From Nemertoderma westbladi (taxonomy: Eukaryota; Xenacoelomorpha; Nemertodermatida; Nemertodermatidae): a stretch of DNA of 64,000 bases. The DNA is taken from the NCBI GenBank assembly GCA_032718475.1, contig JAUCBJ010009146.1, forward strand, positions 1 to 64,000, in the 5' to 3' direction. A program made the translations under genes and the position numbers. Shown in pieces: positions 12,044 through 27,547 of the stretch. Below the pieces are notes generated by a model. The model was not told the DNA's origin. It saw nothing but the letters and a program-made list of their open reading frames with translations, and did not search any database. The number at the start of each line of letters is the position of its first letter. The first letter of the stretch is position 1.

Positions 12044-14491
12044 CTATCCCTTACTTTGCCTAGTGTCACCGTACCCCGAATCCTTTTCAGGCGCGTGATA
12101 CGCTGACCAGCTCCGCTCGGCTGTCCATTGGTGTCTGTCGGTCTGCGAGAGAATGCAGCAGTGATGCTGCATATATATCACTCCGTCTAGTCGGTAAAGC
12201 TTCGACCCTTCAGCGTACCGCTCGCCCCTTGCCATCCCTTTTGGTGTTGGTCCTAAAGCAACTCAAACGGCTTATCTCGGGGTCGGCAAGGACTATTGAT
12301 TTATTTGTTATTAGCAATCTAAAATTTACGACGATGACAGACAACTCCTTAATGGTAGCCCTACTATATGCTAAGGCTTCGCACAATTCGTGGCTCGCCC
12401 CACAATACCAACACTATTTGGACGGAAAAGTGACGAACTGGACCAATCTTTACCGCGAAATGAAGAAAGATTATAAAAAATTATACAGTGAAATTTAAAA
12501 TAAAAGTGACGATTTGAAAAGTGACGATATTTTGTTTATGTTTGTTTGTAAATGTAACTGATATAATTGATTAAAGTTTAATAGGAAAATGAATTGATTT
12601 ATTTAGTTTCATTTATATGAAGATAAAATTACACAAAATAATTGTCACTGTGACCATAGTAATCAAATAAGTTTTTATACTGTAATATAAGCCTACATTT
12701 ACGAATTATTTGGTCAGTCAGAATTATTTATTTAGATTTTAACCCCCAAGAACTACGTTTAATACCCGTCTGTCTGGTCTGTCTGTGTCCCTCATAAGTC
12801 GGTCATTGGTCCATCGAAAATCCGTCAGTAGTCCGCCGGGTCTATCCCTTACTTTGCCTAGTGTCACCGTACCCCGAATCCTTTTCAGGCGCGTGATACG
12901 CTGACCAGCTCCGCTCGGCTGTCCATTGGTGTCTGTCGGTCTGCGAGAGAATGCAGCAGTGATGCTGCATATATATCACTCCGTCTAGTCGGTAAAGCTT
13001 CGACCCTTCAGCGTACCGCTCGCCCCTTGCCATCCCTTTTGGTGTTGGTCCTAAAGCAACTCAAACGGCTTATCTCGGGGTCGGCAAGGACTATTGATTT
13101 ATTTGTTATTAGCAATCTAAAATTTACGACGATGACAGACAACTCCTTAATGGTAGCCCTACTATATGCTAAGGCTTCGCACAATTCGTGGCTCGCCCCA
13201 CAATACCAACACTATTTGGACGGAAAAGTGACGAACTGGACCAATCTTTACCGCGAAATGAAGAAAGATTATAAAAAATTATACAGTGAAATTTAAAATA
13301 AAAGTGACGATTTGAAAAGTGACGATTTTATTATCTTATACAACATGTAACCTACATGTACACACATGGTTAAGGTTAGAACTCAATAGAAGCACAAAAA
13401 AATTATTAATAATAATAATAATAATTTGCGCTCAGTAGTAACAAAACATTTTATACTTGGGTTGCTTGGCGCGGCAGTACTGTGGTGTGCGTTGCAGTAC
13501 TGTGATGTTCTAGAATAGCGAAAAAAAATGAAGAGAGCTGCTGAGCTGAAGGTTTAAGAAGACGGTTGAACCGAGCCCGAACATCACGTCAGGCAAACGA
13601 GACTTACCGCTGCGCCGGTACTTCACTTTCCATTCACTAGTACCCAAGGTATTGTCCGTGGTAATTTCCTGCACATTTAAGGCCCGGGTTCTTACCTTGA
13701 ATCAATCCTCGCGCCCACGCGCTCAGGCCCTTCGCGATTTCAGGTACGGCCCGCCCCCCCTACTCCACTCTGCTCGCTTCCTCTCCACTCCGATTTTCGC
13801 GTTTTTAGAATATTCGGTGACGGTTCTATTTAAACACTATTCTGTAAACACTGTAGATATTTCTCTATTACATTTTAATATTTTACATTTATTTATCAAC
13901 TAAATTAAATTCACCTTGCTAAATTAAGACGTAAACATACAATTGCTATTTTCACTTAATTAACAGCTTTAATTTCTTTGCATTTCAGTTATTATTTTTT
14001 GCAGATTATAATATGAGAAATGTCTGAAGTAGCCTAAACATAAAGGTCGACGTTATTAGATAATTAATTTTACATTGAACGTCGATCACCATGGGTGATC
14101 TTCCACAGCAAACCCTTCCACTCTGTTTCCTAAAGGAATGCCTGTTCACCACCATGGGTGATCTTCCACAGTAAACCCATCCACTCTGTTTCCTAAGAGT
14201 ACTAGTTCTAGTTCCTAGGAACTAGGAAAATTCTAGTTTTCAAAAATTTGTGCCCAAACATGTCATCAGCAGAGGAGATAAGTACCGCAAAACTCCGCCA
14301 TGGTGCATTTAAAGGTCAAGTTACCAGGAAAATGAAATCCCGCTATAAATTAATTAATATTTTAACAAATCAAGCAGTTGAAGAGCAGACAGCCCAGTCA
14401 CTTTCTGAGTTAAATTCTCTTAAAGCTGGCGCTGAGGAGGCTTACATAAAATTCCAAAGTCCATCGAAAATCCGTCAGTAGTCCGCCGGGT
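12044..14491. repeat. Array block B, copy 3, directly following copy 2
   Basis: Head-to-tail with copy 2 at a spacing of 2448 bp, without an intervening A block, so the 4.9 kb period is broken here. Unequal crossing-over between B blocks would explain it. Confidence 0.85.
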
Positions 14492-15231
14492 CTATCCCTT
14501 ACTTTGCCTAGTGTCACCGTACCCCGAATCCTTTTCAGGCGCGTGATACGCTGACCAGCTCCGCTCGGCTGTCCATTGGTGTCTGTCGGTCTGCGAGAGA
14601 ATGCAGCAGTGATGCTGCATATATATCACTCCGTCTAGTCGGTAAAGCTTCGACCCTTCAGCGTACCGCTCGCCCCTTGCCATCCCTTTTGGTGTTGGTC
14701 CTAAAGCAACTCAAACGGCTTATCTCGGGGTCGGCAAGGACTATTGATTTATTTGTTATTAGCAATCTAAAATTTACGACGATGACAGACAACTCCTTAA
14801 TGGTAGCCCTACTATATGCTAAGGCTTCGCACAATTCGTGGCTCGCCCCACAATACCAACACTATTTGGACGGAAAAGTGACGAACTGGACCAATCTTTA
14901 CCGCGAAATGAAGAAAGATTATAAAAAATTATACAGTGAAATTTAAAATAAAAGTGACGATTTGAAAAGTGACGATATTTTGTTTATGTTTGTTTGTAAA
15001 TGTAACTGATATAATTGATTAAAGTTTAATAGGAAAATGAATTGATTTATTTAGTTTCATTTATATGAAGATAAAATTACACAAAATAATTGTCACTGTG
15101 ACCATAGTAATCAAATAAGTTTTTATACTGTAATATAAGCCTACATTTACGTTATTATTATTACGAATTATTTGGTTAGTCAGAATTATTTATTTAGATT
15201 TTAACCCCCCAGAACTACGTTTAATACCCGT

Positions 15232-15331
15232 NNNNNNNNNNNNNNNNNNNNNNNNNNNNNNNNNNNNNNNNNNNNNNNNNNNNNNNNNNNNNNNNNNNNN
15301 NNNNNNNNNNNNNNNNNNNNNNNNNNNNNNN
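15232..15331. other. Assembly gap of exactly 100 N
   Basis: A run of 100 N inside the array. The round number suggests a placeholder of unknown true size. Sequence on both sides belongs to the same repeat module, so copies are probably missing. Confidence 0.97.
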
Positions 15332-16057
15332 CGTCGGCAAGGACTATTGATTTATTTGTTATTAGCAATCTATAAAATTTACGACGATGACAGACAACTC
15401 CTTAATGGTAGCCCTACTGTATACTAAGGCTTCGCACAATTCGTGGCTCGCGCCACAATACCAACACTATTTGGACGGAAAAGTGACGAACTGGACCAAT
15501 CTTTACCGCGAAATGAAGAAAGATTATAAAAAAATATACAGTGAAATTTAAAATATTCAATTTGGTCAATATCTCGGACTCGTGATGTTTTTGATTAAGC
15601 TAAGAAACATATAAATTTCAGCTAAGATATGGCCTACAGGTACATTTAAGCTAAGATACAGATACATTTTAAGCTAAGATAGAGATATATTTATGCTAAG
15701 ATAGAGATACATTCAAGCTGCAGTATACAGTAAGATACATATTCACTTTAAAATTAGGCACGTTGAACACATGGTAAAACGGCCTTAACAAATGAAAGTT
15801 ATAAAATAGCCGCCCATCCTAAGGAATATATATATATAAATAACAAAGAATAAATAGTAAGTTTGTGTACCAAATACGAGTTAAGAAAATGCGTTAATTT
15901 CGACCATTGTGTTTTTCCAACTGAAGAATACCAGAACCAGGTTTTCTTGTTAAAACCTGGTAGCCTATTCTTCCCATTAATGCAGACAGAATTGGGTTAC
16001 AAATCAACATCAGAAAGCAATTTTTTTAACTAACTAATATTAGTGAAAGCAGCTACT

Positions 16058-16473
16058 GACCGGACCCATTGAACGGACCCTTTGACCGGACCCATTGACC
16101 GGAACCTCTAAATACCGTATCGAAGCTTTACATATATTATATATTTGATTTATATTTTACTTGTGTATTATTGACCGGACCCTTATTACCTCTACTTGGT
16201 GACCGGAGCCATTGACCGGACCCTTATTACCTCTACTTTGTGACCGAACCCTAAATTATAGCTTTTTCTTTTTATGAACTGTTATAATCTGGGGTGAGTA
16301 CAAAACAAAGACCCAATTAAATGACCTGCATAATCTTGTAACCTTTCGTTTATTGTTTTGGTCCCCCCTGCTCTTTTACTAACCTGTTCATTTAATGGCA
16401 ATGGGTCCGGTCAATGGGTCCGGTCAACGGGTCCGGTCAACAGGTCCAGTCAATTGAGCAATGGGTCCTGTCA
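16058..16473. repeat. Clustered TGACCGGACCC / GGGTCCGGTCA motifs (right copy)
   Basis: Diverged copy of 1499-1915 with the same facing clusters. Homology to the left copy ends at about 16473 and unique sequence begins, so this marks the right border of the array. Confidence 0.65.
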
Positions 16474-17294
16474 GTAAGTCTTTGCCAATATTAGTGGCAG
16501 TGCGCAGTAGCAAGGACAACATTAAATGGTATGCTATTCAAAATTGCATTGAAATACAATTTTTATATCCATTCCCTCTTCTACAGAGGCACTCTTCTAC
16601 ATAACGATCGAATTCATTTAGCATTGACGTGACATAACACAATGCTCTCTCTCTCTTGTACTGCTTATTGGTTAGACTAGTTTTGATTGGATAGAAACTT
16701 TACAATAGATCTGGCCAGCTGTAGTTGTTGGGGCGAAAGGGCCCACTGATTCTTTGTAATGGACGGCAACATTCTTTATCCTCTGTCAAGGGCATTAAGG
16801 GTTCCCGCCAGGACGGTATTTCTATATTGAAGAAGGTAATTACGATATTTCCATTTAAAGTTGTTAATATTTTATAGTATAGATTTTTTTTTAGTATCAC
16901 ATTGCTATTTACGACTAATAATTTAGAACTTATTTGTAGCAATAGCCAATAGCCCTTCAGTGTTCAACAGTTATTTATTGTTACTATGGTGGCGGGAAAA
17001 TAAACATAAAAATAAACGAATCAACTTGCCAAATAGATTATTTAATCTCCAGGCTCGAACCCTATGTAACTCAATGTTGCATTGATACTAATTAATTTGT
17101 AGTGAATCATTTGTAGTAGTTCATCTGTATTAATAGTAATATTACACAGATAATAAGTTACCGTATCGGAACGGTATTTCGAATAATTTTACATAAAGAA
17201 CAGAAATGTGTTACAGATAGATTTAGTTAATTTACTGTTGAATTTGGGCACTTTAGTTAGGCTTGATACTTTCTGCTTTTATGATAGTATAATT
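16474..17294. other. No gene seen; presumed upstream region and 5' UTR of the coiled-coil gene
   Basis: AT-rich, with no convincing coding signal. An acceptor-like TGTGTTACAG ends at 17215, so an upstream non-coding exon is possible. Confidence 0.5.
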
Positions 17295-20200
17295 ATGGAT
17301 GAGACTGCTGCGTCTCAGAGTGACATTAGTTTCATTATCGAGGAACTACAATCTAAACTAGATGGGGCCGAACGTGAAACTCATAAACTCGTTGACTATC
17401 TTGGTTCCAACGTTGTCAAACATTCTGAGATTGTGTTACACAAGGTTGGTTTGCGTTTCATTTTAGCATCAACTATATTTACTAACTCACTAGCCGAATA
17501 GTAGCCTCTAAATAAATGGATATAGTTGAATTGGGTATCTAAATACAGTAGGCCTATACCTGTTTTTCAACCTAGGTGGGATCTATAAACCCCAGGGATG
17601 TAAAAAGACCCCTGGGATACCCGAGACCAATAACACCTAGTTTGCCAGATAGTAGGCCAAATAACAATGCGTTTTTTTTAAATCCGGCGAATTTCTCCAT
17701 GTTGAATTTGGTAAATGATATAAATTATTTTAACTAAACAATAATCCATTTCAGTATTTTTTACCATTATCATTATCAATTAAAACATTTAAAGTTTTCA
17801 TGAGGAGTGTAAATAAATAATTTAGTACAAAGCGACGAAGCCGGAAAGATTAAGCAGAAACATCTTGTTGCATCTTGTTAGTGTTGTAGCTTCCCAAATT
17901 TAACAGTTTTTTTGTTATTTCTTTAAATTTGCTTCTTTTTATTAATTTAATTATATTTTCCTCTTTGGGGCTTCACTCAATTAGCAGCCTTCGGCTTGAC
18001 CTCATGAAACTTCCTTCATTAGGGTTAAACATCCGATCAACTGGCTACTTGCATGCAACATTGGTCTCCAGTTGCTTTTTAGTTTCTGTGATTATAAGTG
18101 ATAAACTTTTCTACTTAATTTAAATATATCAACAATAACAATATTGCTTTGTTTATTTAGAGAGCCGATGCCACTTTAAATCTTCGCGATTGTTATGAAT
18201 TGTTGGGGCAACGGATGACGTCATTGGAGGATATTATTCACAAATTAAAAGATTATATTATTGACAGAAGTGCCGTTAAAGATGAAAATGAAACTGCGAA
18301 TACTAATAATGCGTTGGAAAAATTTGAAAAAGAACTCCAAAAAGTGATGATTGCAAATGAAGTTCTGATAACGGAAAATAAAAAACTTCGAACTTCATTG
18401 GAAATTACGCAATCAAATAAAAACGATATCTCCATTAAAGTTGATAACTTGAATTCTTCTAAACAACGCCTCTTGCGGCGTGTAGAGGAACTCAAGAACG
18501 ACGTCAATCGGGAGTGTGGTCTACGAGCTAGTCTGGAGCAATCGCAAGCGAGTATGATAGCGAGACTGGGCCAATTGGAAGAAGAATTAGCCAATCAGAG
18601 GGAGGAGGGTCAAACATATTTGTCGGAAGTGAATTCGTTGCGTAAGGAGGTGGTCCGGCTGAAAGAGTCGAACGCAGACGCTGTTGATGCAAAGAACAAA
18701 GCGGTTGAGTTCGTGAAAAAAGTACAAAATGAAGATAATTCTAAAGTTATCCAACTCTCCAGTTACAACAAAAAGTTGAAATCGCAAGAAAAAGTCGTTA
18801 CAGAAATAAATGAAGAAAACATGGTTTTGAGAGACGGTGTGGAAAAATTACTTAAAGAGCACGAAGTTACAGAACAAGAATTAGATAGACTTAGTAAAGA
18901 GAACGAAAATCTTCATAAGGCTCTTAAGAAGACTGTAGGAGAGACCGTGGAAGTCGAAGAAATGTTGAAACAGCGCGTTAAAGAGTTAGAGAATGAAGCT
19001 TCTAAGAGATTGTCAGCTGAAGATGAAATTAAAAACAAGTTTATGAAAATGATTAGCTGTGAGAAAGAAGAACAAGCACGCCTGAAGGAGAGGGTGATGG
19101 TGCTGCATAAAGAAATAGGAGATTTGCAGGAACGGGCTGAGAAAGGTGATGGGAAAATTAGAGAGCAGTTACATGATAAAGAAGCTCTGGTACTAGCAAT
19201 GAAAAATGAGATTGCGTGTTTGCGAGAGGAAAGTGCAGGCACCTTAAAGAATAAGGAGACACTGTTGGATGAAATCAATCAGGCAGTTGATACAATGGCC
19301 AATGAGAAGAAACGATATGATGTGGATGTGGAGATGTTGAGGATGGAGTTAATGTCTTCTGTAGAAGAATCAGGTAAACTGGCCGAGGAGAATTTGCACC
19401 TCACAGAGAGAATAGCGACAATAGAGAAACAACAAGAGACTCATGAACAGATAGATGGGAGAATGGCTTCCTTGATTGAGAGCAAAAATAAGATGGTATT
19501 TGAGAAAGGGAAGCTGCAAGCCAAGATATCAACACTGCAAGAAGAAGTTTTGAGTTTGGGGGATGTTCGATGTGATAATGATAATTTAAGGAAAGGTAAT
19601 ATTTCTTTGGAAAATAAGGTGGCCCGACTGACAAATGATATTACTGCACTTCGTATTAATCTTCAGAAAAGCGATGCAAAAATAAAACACCTTGAAAATG
19701 GCGCTGTTAGCCGTGACAAAGAATTGGGTGTTGTTATTAGTAGTCGAGATGGTATTATAGAAGATAATCATCGGTTAAAAGGGGAATTAGATGTGTTAAT
19801 TGATTCTGAGAAATCCAGAGACTCAATTAATAAAAGGTCGTTGGTTGATTCGAAACGTGATAATGAGCACCTCCAAGCCACTCTGAATGCGTTATTGAAA
19901 ACTCAATGGGATTTGCAGCAGTCTTTGGAGATGGCTCACAGTAAGTTAGGCGAGAATGATGGTGAAATATCTTCTCTGAGAGAAAATAAACTTATTAATT
20001 CGAAGGAATTAAAACGTATTCGACGACAAAATGAAGAGTTGCAGTCGAGATTAATATCAGCTGACGAACACAGTGCCGATGAGTTAGGACCCTTAAGGGA
20101 AACCATGGAGGAAGTGCAGAATGATAATAAACGGTTGCATGAACAGCTCGAACGAGTTGTTAATAGTAACGGCCAATTAGAAGCTCGCATTGAGCATCTA

Positions 20201-21307
20201 CAAGACGACTTGATGAGATCCAATGAGGAGAGTTGCCAATTGCGCGGCGCTCAGTCGCAGACACAGGCGCTGGTTAAAGAAACTCAAAATGTTTACGAAG
20301 AAAGACTGGGTGAAGTGAGAGAAAACGTGGCTCGCGAAAAAGAGATGGAGGTTAAAAGGTTAAGTAGGGAATTAAGGGATTCTAAAAGAAAATCTGAAGA
20401 AAACGCTAATAAATTATCGAAATTATCATTTTCCAATCAGGAGCTTCGAAAGCAAATGGAAGTAATGAAACAGGAATCAAGTCGAATGGTGGAGAAAGTT
20501 CGTAGTCAGAAAAATCTTATTGATCATTTCCATAGAAACAGAAAGAATCAGCAGGAGCAACAGCAACATTTGAAATCCGTTCAAAATGAACTAAAACAAT
20601 TAGAGATTAAAAAGCAGGAATATCTTACAAGAACAAATTCTCAAGAAAAAGTGATTAATAGTTTCTTGGAACAGTTGAAATATTTAGAGAATCAGATTTC
20701 TGAGATGAGTTCAATGAATGAGCGAACAGTGGATGTTTGTGAGAGGCAAGCATCGGAGTTGAAATCGGATCGAAGGAAAAACGAGTTATTAATGAGAAAA
20801 TGCGACACTTTAGCGCGGGAAAATTCAAACTTGTTAGAAACAATTCGATGTAATAGGGAATTTAAAAATACTGTGAATTCTAGAACTGCAGAGGATAACA
20901 CATTGTATATAAAACCAAACGAAACTGTGCATTCTAGAACACATGTTAACCAACCAATATCTCACAATTCCAAACAATGTCGTAATTTCCATGGAAATGA
21001 AATGGCAAAATCGAATCTAGATGGGGAAAGGCAGACAATAAGAGACCAACAAAGGACAGCATGGTTAGACGATATCATATACCAACCTAAAGTAGCCAAT
21101 CAGCCCTTTGCTAGAGTGGAATACAGTGAGGCAGAAGACCCAGAGAGGGATGTGGCCTCCCCTGTAATTGAGGACTCCATAACCGATAAACTGAAACAGG
21201 CCGAAGAGATGATACACCTCAGTCAGCGCACAATGAAACATCTCACTGATAAAATAACAAAGTTAAATGCAAATACATTATCTGAAGGGACTCATATAGA
21301 ATATTAA
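17295..21307 (+). CDS. Long coiled-coil protein, two coding exons (possibly CCDC150-like)
   Basis: Exon 1 is 17295-17444 (50 codons from ATG, starts MDETAASQSDIS, ends ...HK before GTTGGT). The intron is 17445-18160 (ends TTTAG, phase 0). Exon 2 is 18161-21307 (starts RADATLNLRD) and runs 3.1 kb without a stop. The joined protein is about 1098 residues. Almost all of residues 60-940 shows heptad-like Leu/Ile spacing with Glu, Lys, Asn and Gln between, typical of a parallel coiled coil. The last ~150 residues are less helical, with a short final coil (KLKQAEEMIHLSQ). There is no signal peptide or membrane segment, so it is presumably cytoskeletal, centrosomal or ciliary. Length and layout recall vertebrate CCDC150, but coiled coils resemble each other by composition and I do not assign the name. 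A single 3.1-kb exon is unusual for such a gene and suggests intron loss. Confidence 0.8.
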
Positions 21308-21570
21308 TTTGTCAGCTGTTATTTATTGTATATGTATTTTAGTTAATTATTCATTGTTACAATTATTACAATTTAGCTTATTCCTTATTACAAACAAGTG
21401 GTATATATTGTATTATTATTATCAGGGCACTCCTCAATTTCTTATTTATACAAGTTGTCAGCCAACACTCTATCCCATATTTAAGTTAAGTAATTTGTTA
21501 AAATACAAGGGTGTCTATACAACCCTATTTAAGGCTTTTAATAATGTGAATCCGCGAAAAGTTACTATTC

Positions 21571-21576
21571 AATAAA
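21571..21576 (+). terminator. Polyadenylation signal AATAAA
   Basis: Canonical AATAAA 264 nt after the stop codon of the coiled-coil gene. Confidence 0.6.
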
Positions 21577-22393
21577 TCTGAAGTTAAGTGAGATGAATTG
21601 AACAATGTAATTTTCGTACAATTAGCATAATAGAGTAAAAATAATGGCCGGCAGCGCTTATATTATCAAATTGTTTTGTATAGCTGCGTAAATTTCTGAT
21701 TTTAGTCGCAGTGACGCGTACTACAGTGGAATAAACGCCTTACAGACAAGTAACAATCCAATTAGCAATTGATAAACTGATTATACCAAGCTGATCAAAT
21801 AATAGTTTGTTATTACGGGGATAGATAGTAATAAAGTACAATTTGTTTTCCGGTTCGGTTACACGCTGTAATTCCATTCAAATGCATTGGGACATGTCCC
21901 ACTTGTAACTTGAATTATTGGAAAAATATTCCTATTTTGTAGTTACAGGCATGGGACAATTGGTTACAGGTGGGACAGACACAAGTATCCTGGACTTCTA
22001 CTACTTGTTATCCAAACTTCGATACTATGTGCACTGAATTCTACAAGTTTTCAGAATTTATATTGGTTATTAGGGTTTTCGAAAAAAAAGACTTGTAAAA
22101 AATCACCTCATTTTTGCTACTTTTTTGAATTTCGGGCCACCAACATACGGAGGGACCTTGTAGTGTATAATGTAATAGGTCCCGTTAGAGACATGGGGAA
22201 ACCTGACCCAAGTCCCATCTCGGCGAATTAATATCTTGTCTCATTGATAAATTATCAATTTAGGGGAAAGGAGCGGGTTTCAGTGGCACGTTATTCTAAC
22301 CAAAACAATGAACTAAAGTCAATCTATTTATTTTTGGGATAATCATCTGTCATTTGTGTAGATTTATCTGAAGAGGGATTACAATTTTTAGCG
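21577..22393. other. Intergenic, with one diverged copy of a dispersed repeat
   Basis: No coding signal. From about 22203 to 22312 it shares CGGCGAATTAATATC and then GGGAAAGGAGC-type sequence with 42645-42735 and with the 68-bp minisatellite at 37321-38386. Confidence 0.6.
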
Positions 22394-22395
22394 CG

Positions 22396-24689
<2,294 letters not shown>

Positions 24690-27183
24690 GGAAGGGAGGT
24701 GCCGGTATTGGAAGGGAGGTGTCGGTATTAGAAGGGAGGTGCCGGTATTGGAAGGGAGGTGTCGGTATTGGAAGGGAGGTGTCGGTATTGGAAGGGAGGT
24801 GCCGGTATTAGAAGGAGGTGCCGGTATTAGAAGGGAGGTGCCGGTATTGGAAGGGAGGTGCCGGTATTGGAAGGGAGGTGCCGGTATTAGAAGGGAGGTG
24901 CCGGTATTGGAAGGGAGGTGCCGGTATTGGAAGGGAGGTGCCGGTATTAGAAGGGAGGTGCCGGTATTAGAAGGGAGGTGCCGGTATTAGAAGGGAGGTG
25001 CCGGTATTAGAAGGGAGGTGCCGGTATTGGAAGGGAGGTGCCGGTATTGGAAGGGAGGTGCCGGTATTGGAAGGGAGGTGCCGGTATTAGAAGGAGGTGC
25101 CGGTATTAGAAGGGAGGTGCCGGTATTGGAAGGGAGGTGCCGGTATTAGAAGGGAGGTGCCGGTATTGGAAGGGAGGTGCCGGTATTAGAAGGGAGGTGC
25201 CGGTATTGGAAGGGAGGTGCCGGTATTGGAAGGGAGGTGCCGGTATTAGAAGGAGGTGCCGGTATTAGAAGGGAGGTGCCGGTATTGGAAGGGAGGTGCC
25301 GGTATTGGAAGGGAGGTGCCGGTATTAGAAGGGAGGTGCCGGTATTAGAAGGGAGGTGCCGGTATTGGAAGGGAGGTGCCGGTATTGGAAGGGAGGTGCC
25401 GGTATTAGAAGGAGGTGCCGGTATTAGAAGGGAGGTGCCGGTATTGGAAGGGAGGTGCCGGTATTAGAAGGGAGGTGCCGGTATTGGAAGGGAGGTGCCG
25501 GTATTAGAAGGGAGGTGCCGGTATTGGAAGGGAGGTGCCGGTATTAGAAGGGAGGTGCAGGTATTGGAAGGGAGGTGCCGGTATTAGAAGGGAGGTGCCG
25601 GTATTAGAAGGGAGGGGCCGGTATTAGAAGGGAGGTGCCGGTATTAGAAGGGAGGTGCCGGTATTGGAAGGGAGGTGCCGGTATTAGAAGGGAGGTGCCG
25701 GTATTAGAAGGGAGGTGCCGGTATTAGAAGGGAGGTGCCGGTATTGGAAGGGAGGTGCCGGTATTAGAAGGGAGGTGCCTGTATTAGAAGGGAGGTGCCG
25801 GTATTGGAAGGGAGGTGCCGGTATTGGAAGGGAGGTGCCGGTATTGGAAGGGAGGTGCCGGTATTAGAAGGGAGGTGCCGGTATTAGAAGGGAGGTGCCG
25901 GTATTGGAAGGGAGGTGCCGGTATTAGAAGGAGGTGCCGGTATTAGAAGGGAGGTGCCGGTATTGGAAGGGAGGTGCCGGTATTAGAAGGGAGGTGCCGG
26001 TATTGGAAGGGAGGTGCCGGTATTAGAAGGGATGTGCCGGTATTGGAAGGGAGGTGCCGGTATTAGAAGGAGGTGCCGGTATTAGAAGGGAGGTGCCGGT
26101 ATTGGAAGGGAGGTGCCGGTATTAGAAGGGAGGTGCCGGTATTGGAAGGGAGGTGCCGGTATTGGAAGGGAGGTGCCGGTATTGGAAGGGAGGTGCCGGT
26201 ATTAGAAGGGAGGTGCCGGTATTAGAAGGGAGGTGCCGGTATTGGAAGGGAGGTGCCGGTATTGGAAGGGAGGTGCCGGTATTAGAAGGAGGTGCCGGTA
26301 TTAGAAGGGAGGTGCCGGTATTGGAAGGGAGGTGCCGGTATTAGAAGGGAGGTGCCGGTATTGGAAGGGAGATGCCGGTATTGGAAGGGAGGTGCCGGTA
26401 TTGGAAGGGAGGTGCCGGTATTAGAAGGGAGGTGCCGGTATTAGAAGGGAGGTGCCGGTATTAGAAGGGAGGGGCCGGTATTAGAAGGGAGGTGCCGGTA
26501 TTGGAAGGGAGGTGCCGGTATTAGAAGGGGGGTGCCGCTATTGGAAGGGAGGTGCCGGTATTAGAAGGGAGGTGCCGGTATTGGAAGGGAGGTGCCGGTA
26601 TTAGAAGGGAGGTGCCGGTATTGGAAGGGAGGTTCCGGTATTGGAAGGGAGGTGCCGGTATTGGAAGGGAGATGCCGGTATTAGAAGGGAGGTGCCGGTA
26701 TTGGAAGGGAGGTTCCGGTATTGGAAGGGAGGTGCCGGTATTGGAAGGGAGGTGCCGGTATTGGAAGGGAGGTGCCGGTATTAGAAGGGAGGTGCCGGTA
26801 TTAGAAGGGAGGTGCCGGTATTGGAAGGGAGGTGCCGGTATTGGAAGGGAGGTTCCGGTATTGGAAGGGAGGTGCCGGTATTGGAAGGGAGATGCCGGTA
26901 TTAGAAGGGAGGTGCCGGTATTGGAAGGGAGGTTCCGGTATTGGAAGGGAGGTGCCGGTATTGGAAGGGAGGTGCCGGTATTGGAAGGGAGGTGCCGGTA
27001 TTAGAAGGGAGGTGCCGGTATTGGAAGGGAGGTGCCGGTATTAGAAGGGAGGTGCCGGTATTGGAAGGGAGGTTCCGGTATTGGAAGGGAGGTGCCGGTA
27101 TTGGAAGGGAGATGCCGGTATTAGAAGGGAGGTGCCGGTATTGGAAGGGAGGTTCCGGTATTGGAAGGGAGGTGCCGGTATTG
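24690..27183. repeat. 20-bp minisatellite, about 120 copies
   Basis: Head-to-tail units of GGAAGGGAGGTGCCGGTATT. Each unit carries either G or A just after TATT (TATTGGAAG or TATTAGAAG). Rarer variants are a one-G deletion (GAAGGAGG, seen near 24812, 25092, 25244, 25410, 25929, 26068 and 26288), GATGCC, GTTCC and GGGGCC. Variants recur in fixed order, for example GTTCC, GTGCC, GATGCC near 26630-26670, 26850-26895 and 27070-27115, which shows higher-order duplication. Period 20 is not a multiple of 3, so all frames stay open; the apparent proteins are not genes. Confidence 0.95.
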
Positions 27184-27547
27184 CAATATTTGTGAAATTG
27201 ATTAACTAAAAATATAATTATAATCTAGTTAAATATGTTCTGGATTTGGACTGGACAAAGTCCTGTTTATATTAAATATTTAGTTAAAGTATAATTAAAT
27301 ATTCTATAACTAAATTATTATTTTTATGGAAAACAACAATTATTATACCACTGAAATATTAATTATTTTTTGTGAATAAATTATTGTAAATCGATTTATT
27401 TATATATTTTTTAATACGAAAATATTTATAAGTTTTATTATATTATTTGGCTTAGTTTCCCGGGAAATAATATTATATACCCGGATTATCGAATCAAAAC
27501 AAACAACTATAATATTGGCACCGAATTAAACCGCTAAACAATTGGAA
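27184..27547. other. No gene seen; AT-rich sequence downstream of LMAN1
   Basis: Very AT-rich and without coding signal; presumably the 3' UTR and downstream region of the minus-strand lectin gene. I saw no tandem structure. Confidence 0.5.

Larger units (their letters stand above)
1..16473. repeat. Higher-order tandem array of composite repeats
   Basis: The same modules recur along the whole interval in near-identical copies. Matching landmarks are 4901 bp apart (for example 3042 and 7943, 4317 and 9218, 6899 and 11800), and a 2448-bp half-unit is repeated again at 9596-12043 and 12044-14491. Blocks read B (4695-7142), A (7143-9595), B (9596-12043), B (12044-14491), then a partial copy up to the gap at 15232. 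A truncated A block starts near 2730. Within blocks a ~0.8 kb subunit repeats at spacings of 798 to 810 bp. Copies differ by only a few substitutions, so the amplification is recent or partly an assembly artefact. The flanks at 994-1918 and 15552-16473 are also copies of each other but more diverged. No complete gene is present. Confidence 0.9.

Noticed and set aside
16700-16942. 80-codon minus-strand frame upstream of the coiled-coil gene
   Set aside because: Non-ATG start, no recognisable motif and no sign of codon bias.
17046-17066. tRNA-like B-box (reverse complement GGTTCGAGCC)
   Set aside because: No A-box, anticodon arm or acceptor stem can be fitted around it.
18253-20901. Minus-strand frames inside the coiled-coil exon
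   Set aside because: Ser/Leu-rich antisense shadows of a Glu/Lys-rich coiled-coil gene.
24690-27183. CRISPR-like array
   Set aside because: Units abut directly without unique spacers, and the genome is eukaryotic.
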